NCBI RefSeq assembly: GCF_902729355.1
Contig: NZ_CACVCC010000016.1
Coordinates: forward strand, 1 to 56,872
DNA length: 56,872 nt
Direction: 5' to 3'
Origin: Streptococcus sp. S784/96/1
GTDB taxonomy: Bacteria > Bacillota > Bacilli > Lactobacillales > Streptococcaceae
The notes beneath the pieces are model-generated. The model was not told the DNA's origin, made no database searches, and saw only the letters and a program-made list of their open reading frames with translations. Positions 56,787 to 56,872 of this stretch are shown here, piece after piece. Made by a program: the position numbers and the translations under genes. The first letter of the stretch is position 1, and each line of letters starts with the position of its first letter.

Positions 56787-56872
56787 TTAAGCAACGGCCT
56801 TGTCCCTCAATTCAAGAGGGGCAAGGCCGTTGTGCTTCTCTTGAAATCGTTCGTTATTGTAAAAATAGATAT
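56787..56872 (-). CDS. IS3-family transposase OrfB, C-terminal fragment at window edge
   Basis: The minus strand from the right edge reads open to a TAA at 56787-56789. The product ends IYFYNNERFQEKHNGLAPLE then LRDKAVA, the typical C-terminus of IS3-family integrase-type OrfB proteins (YNxERxQxKxNGxxPxE). Outside it, TGGACAATG (56754-56762 region, inward-facing) is the likely terminal repeat and shares TGGACA with the left-edge element. Only the last 27 residues are visible. Confidence 0.8.
   Translation of the reverse strand, partial: IYFYNNERFQEKHNGLAPLELRDKAVA

Noticed and set aside
56543..56794. Open frame of 83 codons on the minus strand after exoA
   Set aside because: It runs across the IS end and repeat copy D, with no ribosome binding site or recognisable product.

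Overview
The window is chromosomal DNA from a low-GC Gram-positive coccus, almost certainly a Streptococcus. The evidence is the ftsA-ftsZ-ylmE-sepF-yggT-ylmH-divIVA-ileS order, a MacP-type PBP2a cofactor next to glmU, mtnN and a NUDIX gene, PepV, and a pneumococcus/pyogenic-type N-glycan degradation locus. The species cannot be fixed from the sequence; the gene content resembles the pyogenic group. Most genes lie on the minus strand. Both window edges cut into IS3-family transposase genes of the same orientation: an OrfA start at 1-58 and an OrfB end at 56787-56872.

Region 1 (about 0.1-22.9 kb) is a host-glycan (N-glycan) utilisation locus. On the minus strand, from right to left, it holds GH125 and GH38 alpha-mannosidases, a ROK sugar kinase, a GH20 beta-hexosaminidase, two CUT1-type permeases with a binding lipoprotein, a DUF624 membrane protein, a YesM/YesN-type two-component system and a large GH2 beta-galactosidase. 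Divergently on the plus strand lie a GH92 alpha-mannosidase and a GH1 glycosidase. None of the glycosidases has a signal peptide, so import followed by cytoplasmic trimming is the likely scheme. No ATPase gene for the importer is present. A CcpA-type cre site overlaps the promoter of the DUF624/two-component/GH2 operon.

Region 2 (about 23-39 kb) is housekeeping: dnaD-like, metA (with the Glu111 that marks acetyl-CoA use), apt, ileS behind a T-box leader, the division cluster divIVA to ftsA, mtnN, macP, a NUDIX hydrolase and glmU.

Region 3 (about 39-48.4 kb) is more accessory. It holds a secreted protein with six Bsp-like repeats and a VanY-type peptidase domain, an oxidoreductase, an orphan lipoprotein, a GntR(YtrA)-ABC transporter operon with a perfect 16-bp palindromic operator, and a plus-strand operon of three tiny ORFs, an UPF0718-type permease, its TIGR03943-type partner and another tiny ORF.

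Region 4 (about 48.4-56.5 kb) holds metG, pepV, a TehB-type methyltransferase, an unrecognised 556-residue membrane protein, a broken RelA/SpoT-like alarmone synthetase gene and exoA.

Scattered through the intergenic DNA are related non-coding elements with GAG(G)NTGGGACAAA-type ends (8009-8345, 37093-37253, 43781-43978, and one end at about 56675-56693), which look like a miniature repeat family. No tRNA or rRNA gene, CRISPR array or prophage was seen.
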